Positions 39,017 to 47,888 of a DNA stretch of 64,000 nucleotides are shown piece after piece. The stretch spans positions 1 through 64,000 of the forward strand of contig JAUHXZ010000008.1 of NCBI GenBank assembly GCA_030426725.1, given 5' to 3'. Below the pieces are notes generated by a model. The model was not told where the DNA came from and searched no databases. It saw nothing but the letters and a program-made list of their open reading frames with translations. A program made the translations under genes and the position numbers. Positions within the stretch are counted from its first letter, which is position 1. Each line of letters begins with the position of its first letter. Source of the DNA: Actinomycetes bacterium. Lineage in GTDB: Bacteria > Actinomycetota > Actinomycetes > Propionibacteriales > Propionibacteriaceae.

Positions 39017-39766
39017 ATGACCGCGAAGTTGATTCTGCTCCGCCACGGCGAGAGCGAGTGGAACGCCAAGAACCTGTTCACCGGCTGGGTGGACGTGGAC
39101 ATCAATGAGAAGGGCATCGAGGAGGCCAAGGCCGCCTCCGCGCTGCTGCAGGAGGAAGGGCTGCTGCCCGACATCCTGCACACCTCGCTGCTCCGCCGCG
39201 CCATCCACACCGCCTACCTGGCGCTCGACGGCTGCGACCGCCACTGGATCCCCGTCAAGCGCAGCTGGCGCCTCAACGAGCGCCACTACGGCGCGCTGCA
39301 GGGCAAGAACAAGGCCCAGACGCTCGAGCAGTACGGCCAGGAGCAGTTCATGTTGTGGCGCCGCAGCTACGACACCCCGCCGCCGGTGATCGACGTGGAC
39401 GACGAGTTCTCGCAGCACCACGATCCCCGCTACGCCGACATCCCGGAGGCGGACCGGCCCCGCACCGAGTGCCTCAAGGACGTCGTGGCGCGCATGCTCC
39501 CCTACTGGGAGGCGCAGATCATCCCCGACCTCGCCGAGGGCAAGACGGTGCTGGTGACCGCGCACGGCAACTCGCTGCGCGCCCTGGTCAAGCACCTCGA
39601 CGGGATCTCCGATGAGGACATCGCCGGGCTGAACATCCCCACCGGCATCCCGCTGTTCTACGAACTGGACGACGAGTACAAGCCGGTCACCCCCGGTGGC
39701 CGCTACCTCGACCCCGAGGCCGCTGCGGCGTCCATCGAGGCCGTGAAGAACCAGGGCAAGAAGTAA
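39017..39766 (+). CDS. gpmA: 2,3-bisphosphoglycerate-dependent phosphoglycerate mutase
   Basis: A 249-residue glycolytic enzyme converting 3-phosphoglycerate to 2-phosphoglycerate. The phospho-His is H10 in [10 protein letters not shown], and the second catalytic His is in [11 protein letters not shown]. Segments [11 protein letters not shown] and [15 protein letters not shown] are canonical for the dPGM family. It sits 30 bases behind phoU, near senX3-regX3, the layout known from mycobacteria. A strong terminator follows. Confidence 0.97.
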   Translation: MTAKLILLRHGESEWNAKNLFTGWVDVDINEKGIEEAKAASALLQEEGLLPDILHTSLLRRAIHTAYLALDGCDRHWIPVKRSWRLNERHYGALQGKNKAQTLEQYGQEQFMLWRRSYDTPPPVIDVDDEFSQHHDPRYADIPEADRPRTECLKDVVARMLPYWEAQIIPDLAEGKTVLVTAHGNSLRALVKHLDGISDEDIAGLNIPTGIPLFYELDDEYKPVTPGGRYLDPEAAAASIEAVKNQGKK

Positions 39767-39784
39767 CAACTGCGAGACCCGCAG

Positions 39785-39817
39785 AGGGGCATCCGGCGAC
39801 AACCGGGTGCCCCTTTT
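39785..39817 (+). terminator. Rho-independent terminator of gpmA
   Basis: GGGGCATCCGG (39786-39796) pairs with CCGGGTGCCCC (39803-39813), including one T-G wobble, and is followed by TTTT. Confidence 0.93.
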
Positions 39818-39887
39818 CACGCCTGGGGCCCTGCTACGCTGATCGACACCACCGCGGGGCGAGTTTCCGCGGCCCGAAGGAGGATCC

Positions 39888-41294
39888 GTGGCTCAGGACA
39901 ACGACGAACCTGTGACCCCCGCCCCGACCGACGCAGGCGAAGCGCTCGCCGCCGTCGAGGGCACCCCCACCAAGGCAGCCCCGAAGAGCGCGGCCGGCGC
40001 CCTCCCGGCCCCGGACCCCGCGGATCCCGTCGACAAGGCCGACGTCATCGGAGAAGGCGGCCGGTGGCTGGCTGCGTGGGCGGGCCGATTCCTCCTCATC
40101 GCGCTGGGCCTTGCCGTGGTCGGTTGGACGCTCAACCAGTTCGCCGCCGGCATCCTGCCCGTCATCCTGGCCCTGCTGCTCACGTCGGTGCTGTGGCCCG
40201 CGACCAAGGCACTCAAGAAGGTCGGCGTTCCCTACGCGCTGGGTGCCGCGATCGCGCTGCTCGGCGGCGTCGGGATCATCGCGGGGCTCATCGCGGCCAT
40301 CGCCCCGAGCATCGCCAAGCAGTGGCCCGAGCTCGCGGCCCAGGCCGTCGAAGGCGTCCGCCAACTCCAGGAATGGGCGGCGGGCCCGCCGCTCAACCTG
40401 CAGGACGAGCAGCTGGACCAGTGGATCACACAGGGCCTCGACTACCTGCAGGCGCAGGCCGGATCTATCCTGTCGTCGGCGCTGAGCTTCGGCGGCAGCG
40501 TCGGCAACGTCATCCTGACCCTGCTTCTCATGCTGGTGCTCACCTTCTTCTTCCTCAAGGACGGCGTCAACTTCCTGCCCTGGACTAGGAAGCTCGTCGG
40601 GCGCCGCGCCGGCTTCCACGCCAGCGAGCTGCTCACCCGGCTGTGGGGCACGGTGTCGGGCTACATCCGCACGCAGGCGCTGGTGAGCCTCGTCGACGCG
40701 GTGTTCATCGGCATCGGCCTGGTGATCGTGGGCGTGCCGCTGGCCTTCCCCCTGGCCGTCATCACGTTCATGGCCGGATTCATCCCGATCGTCGGTGCCG
40801 TCTCCGCCGGCGCGCTCGCCGTCCTCGTGGCGATGGTGTCGAACGGCTTCTACGCCGCGCTCATCGTCCTCGGCATCATCCTGCTGGTGCAGCAGCTCGA
40901 GAGCAATGTGCTTCAGCCCCTCCTCCAGTCCAAGGTGATGCACCTCCACCCCGTGATCGTGCTGCTCGCCGTGCTGCTCGGCGGCGGCTGGTTCGGCATC
41001 GTCGGTGCCTTCCTCGCGGTGCCGGTCGCGGCATCGCTCGCCGTCGTCGCTCGCTACCTGGGCGACCTCACGGACCTGCGCACCGGCGAGCGGACCACCG
41101 ACGACATCGAGTGGGCCACGGCCGAGGGCAAGGTGGTCGGCAACCAGTCTGAGGCGGCCGCCCAGTTCTTCCGGAACCTCGTCAAGCTCCGTCACCGCGA
41201 CGACGACGACAAGGCCGACCCGCCCGGCGAGTCCCCGGATGGTCCCTCCGACCACCGCTCCTGGCTCGCCAGGGTGCGGCGCTTCCGCCCCTAG
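39888..41294 (+). CDS. AI-2E family transporter
   Basis: A 468-residue membrane protein of the AI-2E (PF01594) family. A disordered Ala/Pro/Asp-rich N-terminus of about 50 residues precedes eight or so hydrophobic helices, including ILPVILALLLTSVLWP, the VLTFFFLKDG segment and the FIPIVGAVSAGALAV motif typical of the family. Members export or import varied small molecules; the quorum-signal role of TqsA is not general. It starts with GTG behind GGAGG. Its stop overlaps that of the convergent SDR gene within CTAG. Confidence 0.88.
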   Translation: MAQDNDEPVTPAPTDAGEALAAVEGTPTKAAPKSAAGALPAPDPADPVDKADVIGEGGRWLAAWAGRFLLIALGLAVVGWTLNQFAAGILPVILALLLTSVLWPATKALKKVGVPYALGAAIALLGGVGIIAGLIAAIAPSIAKQWPELAAQAVEGVRQLQEWAAGPPLNLQDEQLDQWITQGLDYLQAQAGSILSSALSFGGSVGNVILTLLLMLVLTFFFLKDGVNFLPWTRKLVGRRAGFHASELLTRLWGTVSGYIRTQALVSLVDAVFIGIGLVIVGVPLAFPLAVITFMAGFIPIVGAVSAGALAVLVAMVSNGFYAALIVLGIILLVQQLESNVLQPLLQSKVMHLHPVIVLLAVLLGGGWFGIVGAFLAVPVAASLAVVARYLGDLTDLRTGERTTDDIEWATAEGKVVGNQSEAAAQFFRNLVKLRHRDDDDKADPPGESPDGPSDHRSWLARVRRFRP

Positions 41295-42025
41295 GCCTCG
41301 CGGTACACCTTGTGCTGCGCCGCCTGCGCCCGCGGGCGGATCGTCAGCCGGTCCACGTTGACGTGCGCCGGACGCGTCGCCATCCAGGCGATGGCGTCGG
41401 CCACGTCGTCGGCGGACAGCGGCTCGGGCACCCCCCGGTAGACGGCCTCGGCCTTCTCCCGGTCGCCGTCGAAGCGGGTGAGTGCGAACTCGTCGGTGTG
41501 CACCATGCCGGGGCAGATCTCCATGATCCGCACCGGCCGGTCGTAGAGCTCGAGGCGCATGGACTCGACGACGGCGCGCTCCCCGGCCTTCGCGGCGCAG
41601 TACCCGGCGCCTCCCTCGTACCCCGAATCGGCCGCCGTGGAGGTCACGAACACGATCGCGCCGCGTGACCGGACGAGCGCAGGAAGAAGGGCCTGGGTGA
41701 CGCGCGTGGTGCCCAACAGGTTGGTGTGCAGCATGGCCGACCAGGCGTCGAGGTCCGCCTCCGCCACCGGCTCGAGGCCGATGGCGCCGCCGGCGTTGTT
41801 GACCAGCACGTCGAGGCTGTCGCCCACCGCGGCGGCCAGGGCGGCCACGTCGGCCTCGCGGGTGATGTCGCATTCGACGGCCCGGCCCCCGATCTCCTCT
41901 GCCAGGTCGCGGATACGACCGGCCCTGCGGGCCGCGCAGATCACCGTGTACCCCTCCGCCGCCAGCCTTCTGGCGGTCGCCGCGCCGATGCCCGAGCTGG
42001 CCCCTGTCACCACTGCAGTCCTCAT
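41291..42025 (-). CDS. SDR family oxidoreductase
   Basis: A 244-residue short-chain dehydrogenase. It has the NADP-type TGASSGIGAA motif (residues 7-16), NNAGG (about 80-84), the catalytic Ser in FVTSTAAD and the YCAAK (YxxxK) pair. A cluster of the form AARRAGRI after strand 2 suggests NADP(H) preference. The substrate is not predictable. It follows 21 bases after the iron-containing alcohol dehydrogenase gene and is probably co-transcribed with it. Confidence 0.88.
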   Translation of the reverse strand: MRTAVVTGASSGIGAATARRLAAEGYTVICAARRAGRIRDLAEEIGGRAVECDITREADVAALAAAVGDSLDVLVNNAGGAIGLEPVAEADLDAWSAMLHTNLLGTTRVTQALLPALVRSRGAIVFVTSTAADSGYEGGAGYCAAKAGERAVVESMRLELYDRPVRIMEICPGMVHTDEFALTRFDGDREKAEAVYRGVPEPLSADDVADAIAWMATRPAHVNVDRLTIRPRAQAAQHKVYREA

Positions 42026-42046
42026 GGGCGCCACTCTAGGACGAGG

Positions 42047-43204
42047 TCAGGCCGAGGCGCGCAGGATCTCCGCCAGCTCGTCGCGGGTCAACGTGATGGG
42101 GTTGCCCTTCATCGAGCTGGCACGCTGCGCGGCGTCGAGGACGGCGTCGTGGTCGTCGTCGGCCAGCCCAAGCGCCGCCAGGCCGGGGAGGCGCAGCTCG
42201 GCCTCGAGGGCCCCGAGCCACGCGTCGAGCGCATAGGCCGTGTGCCCGGGGTCCGCGGCCTTCTGGCCGGTGAGCACCTCGGCGGCGATGGCGTACTTGC
42301 CCAGGGCGGGGTTGTCGGGCTCCCGCTCGGCCATGGCGCGGATGTTGACTCCGGTCACGGTCCGCAGGAGGGCGGCGCAGATCGCGCCGTGGGCCGCGCC
42401 CGTCGTCCCGCCAAGCACACCGGCCAGGCCATGGACCGCGCCCAGCTTGGCGTTGGCCAGCGACAGCCCGCCCATGAGCGAGCAGAAGGCCATATCCGTG
42501 CGCGCCTCCATGTCGTCGCCCTCGGCGACCGCGCGGGCGAGTCCCCGCCCCGCGGCCCTGAGACCGGCGGTGGCCAGGGCGTCGACCATCGGAGTGGCGA
42601 ACCGTGAGGTCAGTGGCTCGAGACACTGTGTGAGCGCATCCATGCCGGACTGCGCGGTCACCAGTGGCGGGCACGACACGGTGAGCGCCGGGTCGACGAT
42701 CGCGACGGTGGCGAGCATGGACGGCCCCCGCAGCGACACCTTGACCCGGTGCTCGGGGGAGGCCAGCACCGCGTTGGCCGTGACCTCGGAGCCGGTGCCC
42801 GACGTCGTGGGCAGCGCGATGAAGGGCAGCGTGTCGTGCGGCAACGGCTGGCCCCCGCCGATCACCTCAGCGTGGTCCATCGGGTCCGTGTCGACCGCGG
42901 TGAGGGCTGCGACCACCTTGGCGAGGTCGAGGACCGCCCCGCCGCCGAGGCCGATGATGTGATCCGCCCGGGCATCGCGGGCGGCCCGGACCGCCGCGCG
43001 CGCATCGTCGAAGGTCGGCTCCCCCGCCAGGGCGAAGGAGCCGACGTCGGACACGTCGCGCAGGATCTCCGCGTGCCGGTGCGTGTTGCGTCCGGTGATG
43101 AGGAAGGGACGCTCACCCAGGCGGCGGGACTGGTGCGGCAGCTCCGCCGCCGCCCCGGCCCCGAACCGGATCGATGCGGCGGTGGCGAAGGTGAAGTCGG
43201 TCAT
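42047..43204 (-). CDS. Iron-containing alcohol dehydrogenase
   Basis: A 385-residue family III dehydrogenase. The NAD-binding GLGGGAVLDLAKVV (about 96-109) and the metal-binding stretch with HGLAGVLGG and TTGAAHGA (His residues about 250-265), plus the earlier Asp in VDPAL, are visible. The lack of the longer DAIE/H-type motif seen in butanol dehydrogenases and the overall shape recall maleylacetate reductases, so the substrate could be an aromatic-ring-cleavage product or an alcohol. It likely forms a two-gene unit with the SDR. Confidence 0.86.
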   Translation of the reverse strand: MTDFTFATAASIRFGAGAAAELPHQSRRLGERPFLITGRNTHRHAEILRDVSDVGSFALAGEPTFDDARAAVRAARDARADHIIGLGGGAVLDLAKVVAALTAVDTDPMDHAEVIGGGQPLPHDTLPFIALPTTSGTGSEVTANAVLASPEHRVKVSLRGPSMLATVAIVDPALTVSCPPLVTAQSGMDALTQCLEPLTSRFATPMVDALATAGLRAAGRGLARAVAEGDDMEARTDMAFCSLMGGLSLANAKLGAVHGLAGVLGGTTGAAHGAICAALLRTVTGVNIRAMAEREPDNPALGKYAIAAEVLTGQKAADPGHTAYALDAWLGALEAELRLPGLAALGLADDDHDAVLDAAQRASSMKGNPITLTRDELAEILRASA

Positions 43205-43238
43205 GTCCCCAGCCTGCCAGACCAACGTCGCGGCGGTG

Positions 43239-43640
43239 TCAGCGCCCGACGAACCCCTCGTCCAGCAGCGCCTGGGCGTAGGCCGCCTGGCCCGCATCGT
43301 TCGGATGCAGGCTGGCATCGAGGAAGCCCCCGGAGCCGTCGGGGATCGGCGGGTTGATGTAGGAGAGCGTGCCGCAGAGCCCGTGCCCGGCGAAGTCGTC
43401 GGTCACGTCGACGTAGACCGCGCCGGTCGCCGCCGCCACGCCAGCGATGACCTGCGGCAGGCTCGAGGCGAGCCCGCCGAGCGAGGCGGTCACGCCCGCC
43501 AGCGCCGCCTGACACGCGGCCGAGGACGGGTCTGGAGCGCAGGTCAGCGCTATCTCGGCGAACCCGATATCGTTACCACCCACAGTCACGGTGATCTGGT
43601 TGGCCGTCATGGGGACCATGGGCTGTGACGGCATTGTCAC
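43239..43640 (-). pseudogene. Truncated SGNH/GDSL esterase (C-terminal part only)
   Basis: About 130 codons encode the last part of a secreted SGNH hydrolase: block III GGNDIGF (residues 21-27, the Asn/Asp of G-x-N-D) and block V with the catalytic D108 and H112 in LDASLHPND. The N-terminal GDS block with the nucleophilic Ser, the signal peptide and block II are missing; nothing resembling them is found between 43641 and the transcarboxylase terminator. The normal length is about 250-300 residues. It is therefore a remnant and inactive, though it could still be expressed as a fragment. Conserved codon use suggests recent truncation. Confidence 0.75.
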
Positions 43641-43705
43641 GGACCTCTGGAGTCCCTAGTCGCGATCGTAGACCCCGCACACCCTTGCGCATCGCGTCAA
43701 CACGA

Positions 43706-43733
43706 AACGGCCCCGGGACTTGCCGGGGCCGTT
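43706..43733 (-). terminator. Terminator of the transcarboxylase operon
   Basis: An 11-base perfect stem, AACGGCCCCGG (43706-43716) with CCGGGGCCGTT (43723-43733), and a 6-base loop. On the minus strand it is followed by TTCG. It lies 26 bases past the 1.3S gene. Confidence 0.8.
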
Positions 43734-43758
43734 CGTCGTATGTGTGCGCGGGTTGGCG

Positions 43759-44118
43759 TCAGAGCTCGATGAGCGCCTGGCCGCCCTGGACCGCGTCGCC
43801 GGGGCCGACGAGGATGGCCGAGACGGTGCCCGAGGCGGGCGCCGTGATCTCGGTCTCCATCTTCATGGCCTCGAGGACCAGCAGCACCTGCCCGGCCTCG
43901 ATCTCATCGCCCTCGTTGACCAGGATCCGCGCGACGGATCCGGCCAGCGGCGCGACGACGGCGTTCGAACTGACGGCCGAGACGGAGGCCTTCGACGGGA
44001 TGGGATTGGCCCCGGCGTTGACGCCGATGACGACCGGCCCTAGTCCCTGCCGTTCCTCCTGCTCGACTTCGACATCGATCTCGTACTCCGTCTCGTTGAC
44101 GGTGACCTTGAGCTTCAT
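43759..44118 (-). CDS. Transcarboxylase 1.3S biotin carrier subunit
   Basis: A 119-residue biotinyl carrier of methylmalonyl-CoA carboxyltransferase. It shuttles CO2 between the 12S (methylmalonyl-CoA) and 5S (pyruvate) subunits. Residues 1-25 ([19 protein letters not shown]) are the conserved docking segment, 27-54 a linker, and 55-119 the biotinyl domain with biotin Lys K86 in EAMKMETE. The linker has Ser/Val/Asn in place of the Gly/Ala/Pro-rich linker of the P. freudenreichii protein. Translation starts at an ATG behind AGGAG. Last gene of the operon. Confidence 0.96.
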   Translation of the reverse strand: MKLKVTVNETEYEIDVEVEQEERQGLGPVVIGVNAGANPIPSKASVSAVSSNAVVAPLAGSVARILVNEGDEIEAGQVLLVLEAMKMETEITAPASGTVSAILVGPGDAVQGGQALIEL

Positions 44119-44139
44119 GGCAATTCTCCTGTGGCTGGC

Positions 44140-44400
44140 TCAGCGAACGTGGGGGACGGAGCGGTCATGGACCCGGGCACGGCTGGCCGCAGCCCAGCGG
44201 GTCTGCGAGCCGTAGCGGATGGCGCGGACCTTGGCCTTGTGGCCGAAGTACGCCGCCACCGCGGCGCCGATGGCCACGAGGTCGGCCTCGGGGATCTCGC
44301 GGCAGTCCTCCAGGGAGGCGATGCGCGTCTCGAGCGCCGAGACCTTGTCCGTGAGCGCCGCGACCGCGTCGCGCAGCTCCTGCAGCGTGGTGTCTTCCAT
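44140..44400 (-). CDS. Small protein between transcarboxylase 12S and 1.3S subunits
   Basis: An 86-residue protein of unknown function. The first 33 residues form a likely coiled coil with heptad Leu/Val spacing (LQELRDAVAALTDKVSALETRIASL), followed by a helix with AAVAAYFGHKAKVRAIRY and a basic C-terminal segment (QTRWAAASRARVHDRS). There is no membrane segment. A small gene at this place is also found in other propionibacterial transcarboxylase operons. The coiled coil and operon place suggest an assembly or stabilising subunit. Gaps of 11 and 21 bases on each side support co-transcription. Confidence 0.8.
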   Translation of the reverse strand: MEDTTLQELRDAVAALTDKVSALETRIASLEDCREIPEADLVAIGAAVAAYFGHKAKVRAIRYGSQTRWAAASRARVHDRSVPHVR

Positions 44401-44411
44401 CTCGATTCCGA

Positions 44412-45968
44412 TCAGGCCGGGCCGAGGCCGTGCTTCTTGGCGGGACGGATCTCGCGCTTGGCGACCAGCAACTCGAGCGCCATGGCGATCTCGCGGCGGG
44501 TGTCCGCCGGGTCGATGATGTCGTCGACGAGGCCCCGGCTGGCGGCCATGTACGGCGTCGAGAAGGTCTCGCGGTACTCCTCCACCAGCTCGGCGCGGCG
44601 CGTCGCCTTGTCCTCGGCCGCATCGATCTCGCGGCGGAACACCACGTTCGCGGCACCCTCGGCGCCCATGACGGCGATCTCGGCGGTCGGCCACGCGAAC
44701 ACCTTGTCCGCACCCAGGTCCTTCGAACACATCGCCAGGTACGCGCCGCCGTAGGCCTTGCGCATGACGACGGTGATCTTCGGGACCGTGGCGGCCGAGT
44801 AGGCGTACAGCATCTTCGCGCCGTGGCGGATGATGCCGTTGTGCTCCTGCGCCACGCCCGGCAGGAAGCCGGGGACGTCGACGAGGTTGACCACGGGGAT
44901 GTTGAACGCGTTGCAGAACCGGACGAACTTGCTCGCCTTGTCCGAGGAATCGATGTCGAGCACGCCCGACATGACACTCGGCTGGTTGGCGATGATGCCG
45001 ATGGTGCGGCCCACGATGCGCCCGAAGCCGACCACGATGTTCTTCGCCCAGCCGGCCTGGACCTCAAGGAAGTCGCGGTGGTCGACGATCTCCATGATGA
45101 CGTCGCGGACGTCGTAGCCCTTGTTCGGCTGCACGGGAAGGATGTCGCGCAGCTTCTCGTTGGGCTCGACCACGTCGTCGGGATCGACGATCGGGGCGTC
45201 CTCGGTGTTGTTCTGCGGCAGGAAGCTCAGGAGCTTCTGGGCGATCAGGATGGCCTGCTCGTCGTCGTCGGCCACGAAGTGCACGACGCCGGAACGGGCC
45301 ATGTGCGCGTCGGCGCCGCCCAGTTCGTCCTGCGAGACGTCCTCACCGGTGACCTGCTTGATGACGCCGGGGCCCGTGATGAACATGTGGGCCTTGCGGG
45401 TCTGGATGATGAAGTCGGTCAGGGCCGGCGAGTAGGCGGCGCCACCGGCGCAGGGGCCCGAGATGATCGAGATCTGCGGCACGGAGCCCGACAGCAGCAC
45501 GTTGGCGTAGAAGACCTTGCCGTACCCGGACAGCGAGTCGATGCCCTCCTGGACGCGTGCGCCGCCCGAGTCGTTGATGAAGACGAAAGGCGTGCCGGTG
45601 GTCAGCGACGCCTTCAGCATCTCGGTCACCTTGATCGAGTGCGCCTCGCCGGCCGACCCGCCCATCACGGTGAAGTCCTGGCTGGCCAGGTGCACCGGGC
45701 GGCCCAGCACGTAGCCGGCCCCGGTGACCACGCCGTCGGCCGGCATGTCCGCCTTGTCCATGCCGAACGTCGTGGTGCGGTTGCGCCGGAAGGCGCCGGT
45801 CTCCTGGAAGGAGCCCTCGTCGACCAGGGCGTTGATCCGCTCACGAGCGGTCATCTTCCCCTTGTCGCGCTGCTTCTGCAGCTTCGCCTCCCCGCCACCG
45901 GCCTCGACGTGGGCACGGCTCTCGGCGAGCTGCTCGAGGCGCTCTGCCATGGTGTGTTCCTTGCTCAT
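44412..45968 (-). CDS. Transcarboxylase 12S subunit (methylmalonyl-CoA carboxyltransferase)
   Basis: A 518-residue acyl-CoA carboxyltransferase of the crotonase-like fold, with two duplicated halves. It moves the carboxyl group from methylmalonyl-CoA to biotin on 1.3S, giving propionyl-CoA. The N-terminal half has NDSGGARVQEGIDSL and GPCAGGAAYSPAL; the C-terminal half has VDVPGFLPGVAQE and MRKAYGGAYLAM, forming the oxyanion holes. The start at 45968 has GAGGAG upstream. Together with 5S and 1.3S it makes the ATP-free carboxyl-transfer step of the Wood-Werkman cycle. A sodium-pump decarboxylase role is unlikely because no membrane beta subunit is present. Confidence 0.96.
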   Translation of the reverse strand: MSKEHTMAERLEQLAESRAHVEAGGGEAKLQKQRDKGKMTARERINALVDEGSFQETGAFRRNRTTTFGMDKADMPADGVVTGAGYVLGRPVHLASQDFTVMGGSAGEAHSIKVTEMLKASLTTGTPFVFINDSGGARVQEGIDSLSGYGKVFYANVLLSGSVPQISIISGPCAGGAAYSPALTDFIIQTRKAHMFITGPGVIKQVTGEDVSQDELGGADAHMARSGVVHFVADDDEQAILIAQKLLSFLPQNNTEDAPIVDPDDVVEPNEKLRDILPVQPNKGYDVRDVIMEIVDHRDFLEVQAGWAKNIVVGFGRIVGRTIGIIANQPSVMSGVLDIDSSDKASKFVRFCNAFNIPVVNLVDVPGFLPGVAQEHNGIIRHGAKMLYAYSAATVPKITVVMRKAYGGAYLAMCSKDLGADKVFAWPTAEIAVMGAEGAANVVFRREIDAAEDKATRRAELVEEYRETFSTPYMAASRGLVDDIIDPADTRREIAMALELLVAKREIRPAKKHGLGPA

Positions 45969-45979
45969 CTGCTGGCTCC

Positions 45980-47473
45980 TCAGGCTGGCTCGACGGCGAC
46001 GTGGTGCTCGCGACCGGCGAGCGTCACCTTGTACTTGACGGGACCCGTGATGCCCTGCTGCGAGCCGCCGGAGGCGTTCTTCTCAGCATCCATCTGCTTC
46101 TGCGTCTTGGCGACGCTCTTGGGGCCTTCGTCGCGGGTCTTGAAGAACGACGGCGCCACACCCGGGAACATGGCGTTGGTGAGCACGTCCTCCTCGGAGC
46201 CGTCGAAGCCCTCGAGGGCCGCGGCCTGCGTCTCCAGCTGCTCCCACTCGGGGTTGAGCAGGTCGGCGGGACGAACCGTGATCGGCTCCTTCTTGGCCTG
46301 CTTCTGCGCCATCTCGATGACCTCGGGGTTGCGCTCGCCGAGGCATTCGCCGTAGTAGCCGAGCATGAGATCCGCGAACTCGCCGGTCATGACCTTGTAG
46401 CGGCCCATGAGGACGTTGAACACGGCCTGCGTGCCGACGATCTGCGACGACGGAGTCACCAGAGGCGGGTGGCCCGCGTCGGCCTTGACCCGCGGCACCT
46501 CCTCCATGACCTCGCGGATGCGGTCGCCCGCGCCCTGGGCCTTGAGCTGGGACTCCATGTTCGACAGCATGCCGCCAGGGATCTGCGACGAGAAGATGTC
46601 GGTGTCGACCAGGGTGGCGGACTCGAAGTCCTTGTACTTGGGGCGCACCGTCGCGAAGTGGTCGCGGATCTTGAGGAGGCGGTCCATGTCCAGGTCGGTC
46701 TCGTAGCCGGTGCCCTCGAGCATGCCCACGAGCGACTCGGTGGGGTTGTGGCCGGGACCGAGCGACATCGACGAGATCGCGGTGTCGACGACGTCGGCGC
46801 CCGCCTCGATGGCCTTCATCAGCGACACGAGGGTGACGCCGGTGGTGGAGTGGCAGTGGACGTTGATCTGGATGTCGCCGTAGGTCTCCTTGATGCCGCG
46901 GATGATGTCATACGCGGGCTGCGGCTGCAGCAGGGCGGCCATGTCCTTCAGGGCGATGGACTCGGCGCCCATGTCGATCAGCTGACCGGCCAGCTTGATG
47001 TAGCCCTCGACGGTGTGGACCGGAGAGATGGTGTAGCAGATGGTGCCCTGGGCGTGCTTGCCCACCTTCTTGACCGCGTCCATGGCGTGGGCCATGTTGC
47101 GGGGGTCGTTCAGGGCATCGAAGACCCGGAAGACGTCCATGCCGTTCTCGGCGGACTTCTCCACGAACTTCTCGACCACCATGTCCTCGTAATGGCGGTA
47201 GCCGAGAAGGTTCTGCCCGCGCAGCAGCATCTGCAGCCGGGAGTTCGGCATGAGCTCGCGGAACGTCCTCAGACGCTTCCACGGGTCCTCGTTCAGGAAG
47301 CGGATGGCGGAGTCGAACGTCGCACCGCCCCAGCATTCGACAGACCAGTAACCGGCCTGATCGATGTCCTCACACGCAGCGACCATGTCTTCCATGGCCA
47401 TGCGGGTCGCCAGCAAACTCTGATGCGCGTCGCGGAGGACGAGCTCCGTGACGCCGATCTTTCGCGCACTCAT
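45980..47473 (-). CDS. Transcarboxylase 5S subunit (pyruvate:biotin carboxyltransferase)
   Basis: A 497-residue TIM-barrel protein that transfers the carboxyl group from 1.3S biotin to pyruvate, giving oxaloacetate. The metal Asp is D15 in LVLRDAHQSLLATRM; the carbamylated Lys is about 184 in SIALKDMAALL, and HCHSTTG holds metal His residues. It is homologous to the central domain of pyruvate carboxylase at 5388-8789. The C-terminal about 200 residues form the family's regulatory-like domain without a biotin site. I choose the ATG at 47473 over a TTG 12 bases upstream. First gene of the operon. Confidence 0.96.
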   Translation of the reverse strand: MSARKIGVTELVLRDAHQSLLATRMAMEDMVAACEDIDQAGYWSVECWGGATFDSAIRFLNEDPWKRLRTFRELMPNSRLQMLLRGQNLLGYRHYEDMVVEKFVEKSAENGMDVFRVFDALNDPRNMAHAMDAVKKVGKHAQGTICYTISPVHTVEGYIKLAGQLIDMGAESIALKDMAALLQPQPAYDIIRGIKETYGDIQINVHCHSTTGVTLVSLMKAIEAGADVVDTAISSMSLGPGHNPTESLVGMLEGTGYETDLDMDRLLKIRDHFATVRPKYKDFESATLVDTDIFSSQIPGGMLSNMESQLKAQGAGDRIREVMEEVPRVKADAGHPPLVTPSSQIVGTQAVFNVLMGRYKVMTGEFADLMLGYYGECLGERNPEVIEMAQKQAKKEPITVRPADLLNPEWEQLETQAAALEGFDGSEEDVLTNAMFPGVAPSFFKTRDEGPKSVAKTQKQMDAEKNASGGSQQGITGPVKYKVTLAGREHHVAVEPA

Positions 47474-47615
47474 GAAGCAATCCAATCATGCGAGGGGGGC
47501 GACTTCAGGGGGACCCCCGAGATAATCGGTCCGACCATACTGCGGTAGAGTGGGTGAACGTTCGCCCGGCAGGGTTTGCCCTTGTGCGGGGCGGTTCGGC
47601 CCCGGAGACGCGGAA

Positions 47616-47642
47616 ACGGGGCCGCCATCACGGCGACCCCGT
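47616..47642 (-). terminator. Probable terminator of csbD
   Basis: ACGGGG and CGCC (47616-47626) pair with GGCG and CCCCGT (47632-47642), with a C/A mismatch inside and an ATCAC loop. It lies 24 bases past the CsbD stop on the minus strand. Confidence 0.55.
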
Positions 47643-47666
47643 CCCAATCGTCAGGAAGGCTGCGGG

Positions 47667-47888
47667 TCAGCGCTCGTCGGTGACGTCGCGCTTGAGTTCC
47701 TCCACCTGGTCCGCGACGCTGCCGGTGGCGTCCGTGAGCTTCTCGCTCACGTCGTCGCCAACCTGCTTGGCGTCGGCCGCCAGGCGGTCCTTCTGCCCTT
47801 CTCGGCGGAGCTCATCGTTTCCGACCAGATCCCCGAGGCCTTCCTTGGCCTTACCTACGGTCTCTTGGATCTTGTTCTCGATACCCAA
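47667..47888 (-). CDS. CsbD family stress protein
   Basis: A 73-residue, highly charged helical protein of the CsbD family, with the classic opening GIENKIQETVGKAKEGLG and an amphipathic helix with coiled-coil spacing. Family members accumulate under general stress in many bacteria. The frame has no suitable ATG; a TTG at 47888 preceded by AAGGAGG at 6 bases is the clear start. It is a single-gene unit. Confidence 0.88.
   Translation of the reverse strand: MGIENKIQETVGKAKEGLGDLVGNDELRREGQKDRLAADAKQVGDDVSEKLTDATGSVADQVEELKRDVTDER

Noticed and set aside
44430-46355. A 641-codon open frame opposite the transcarboxylase 12S and 5S genes
   Set aside because: Antisense artefact; the composition mirrors the sense genes and no motif is present.
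43759-47473. The transcarboxylase operon as a sodium-pumping methylmalonyl-CoA or oxaloacetate decarboxylase
   Set aside because: No membrane beta subunit gene is present, and the 5S subunit with a free 1.3S carrier is the transcarboxylase arrangement.
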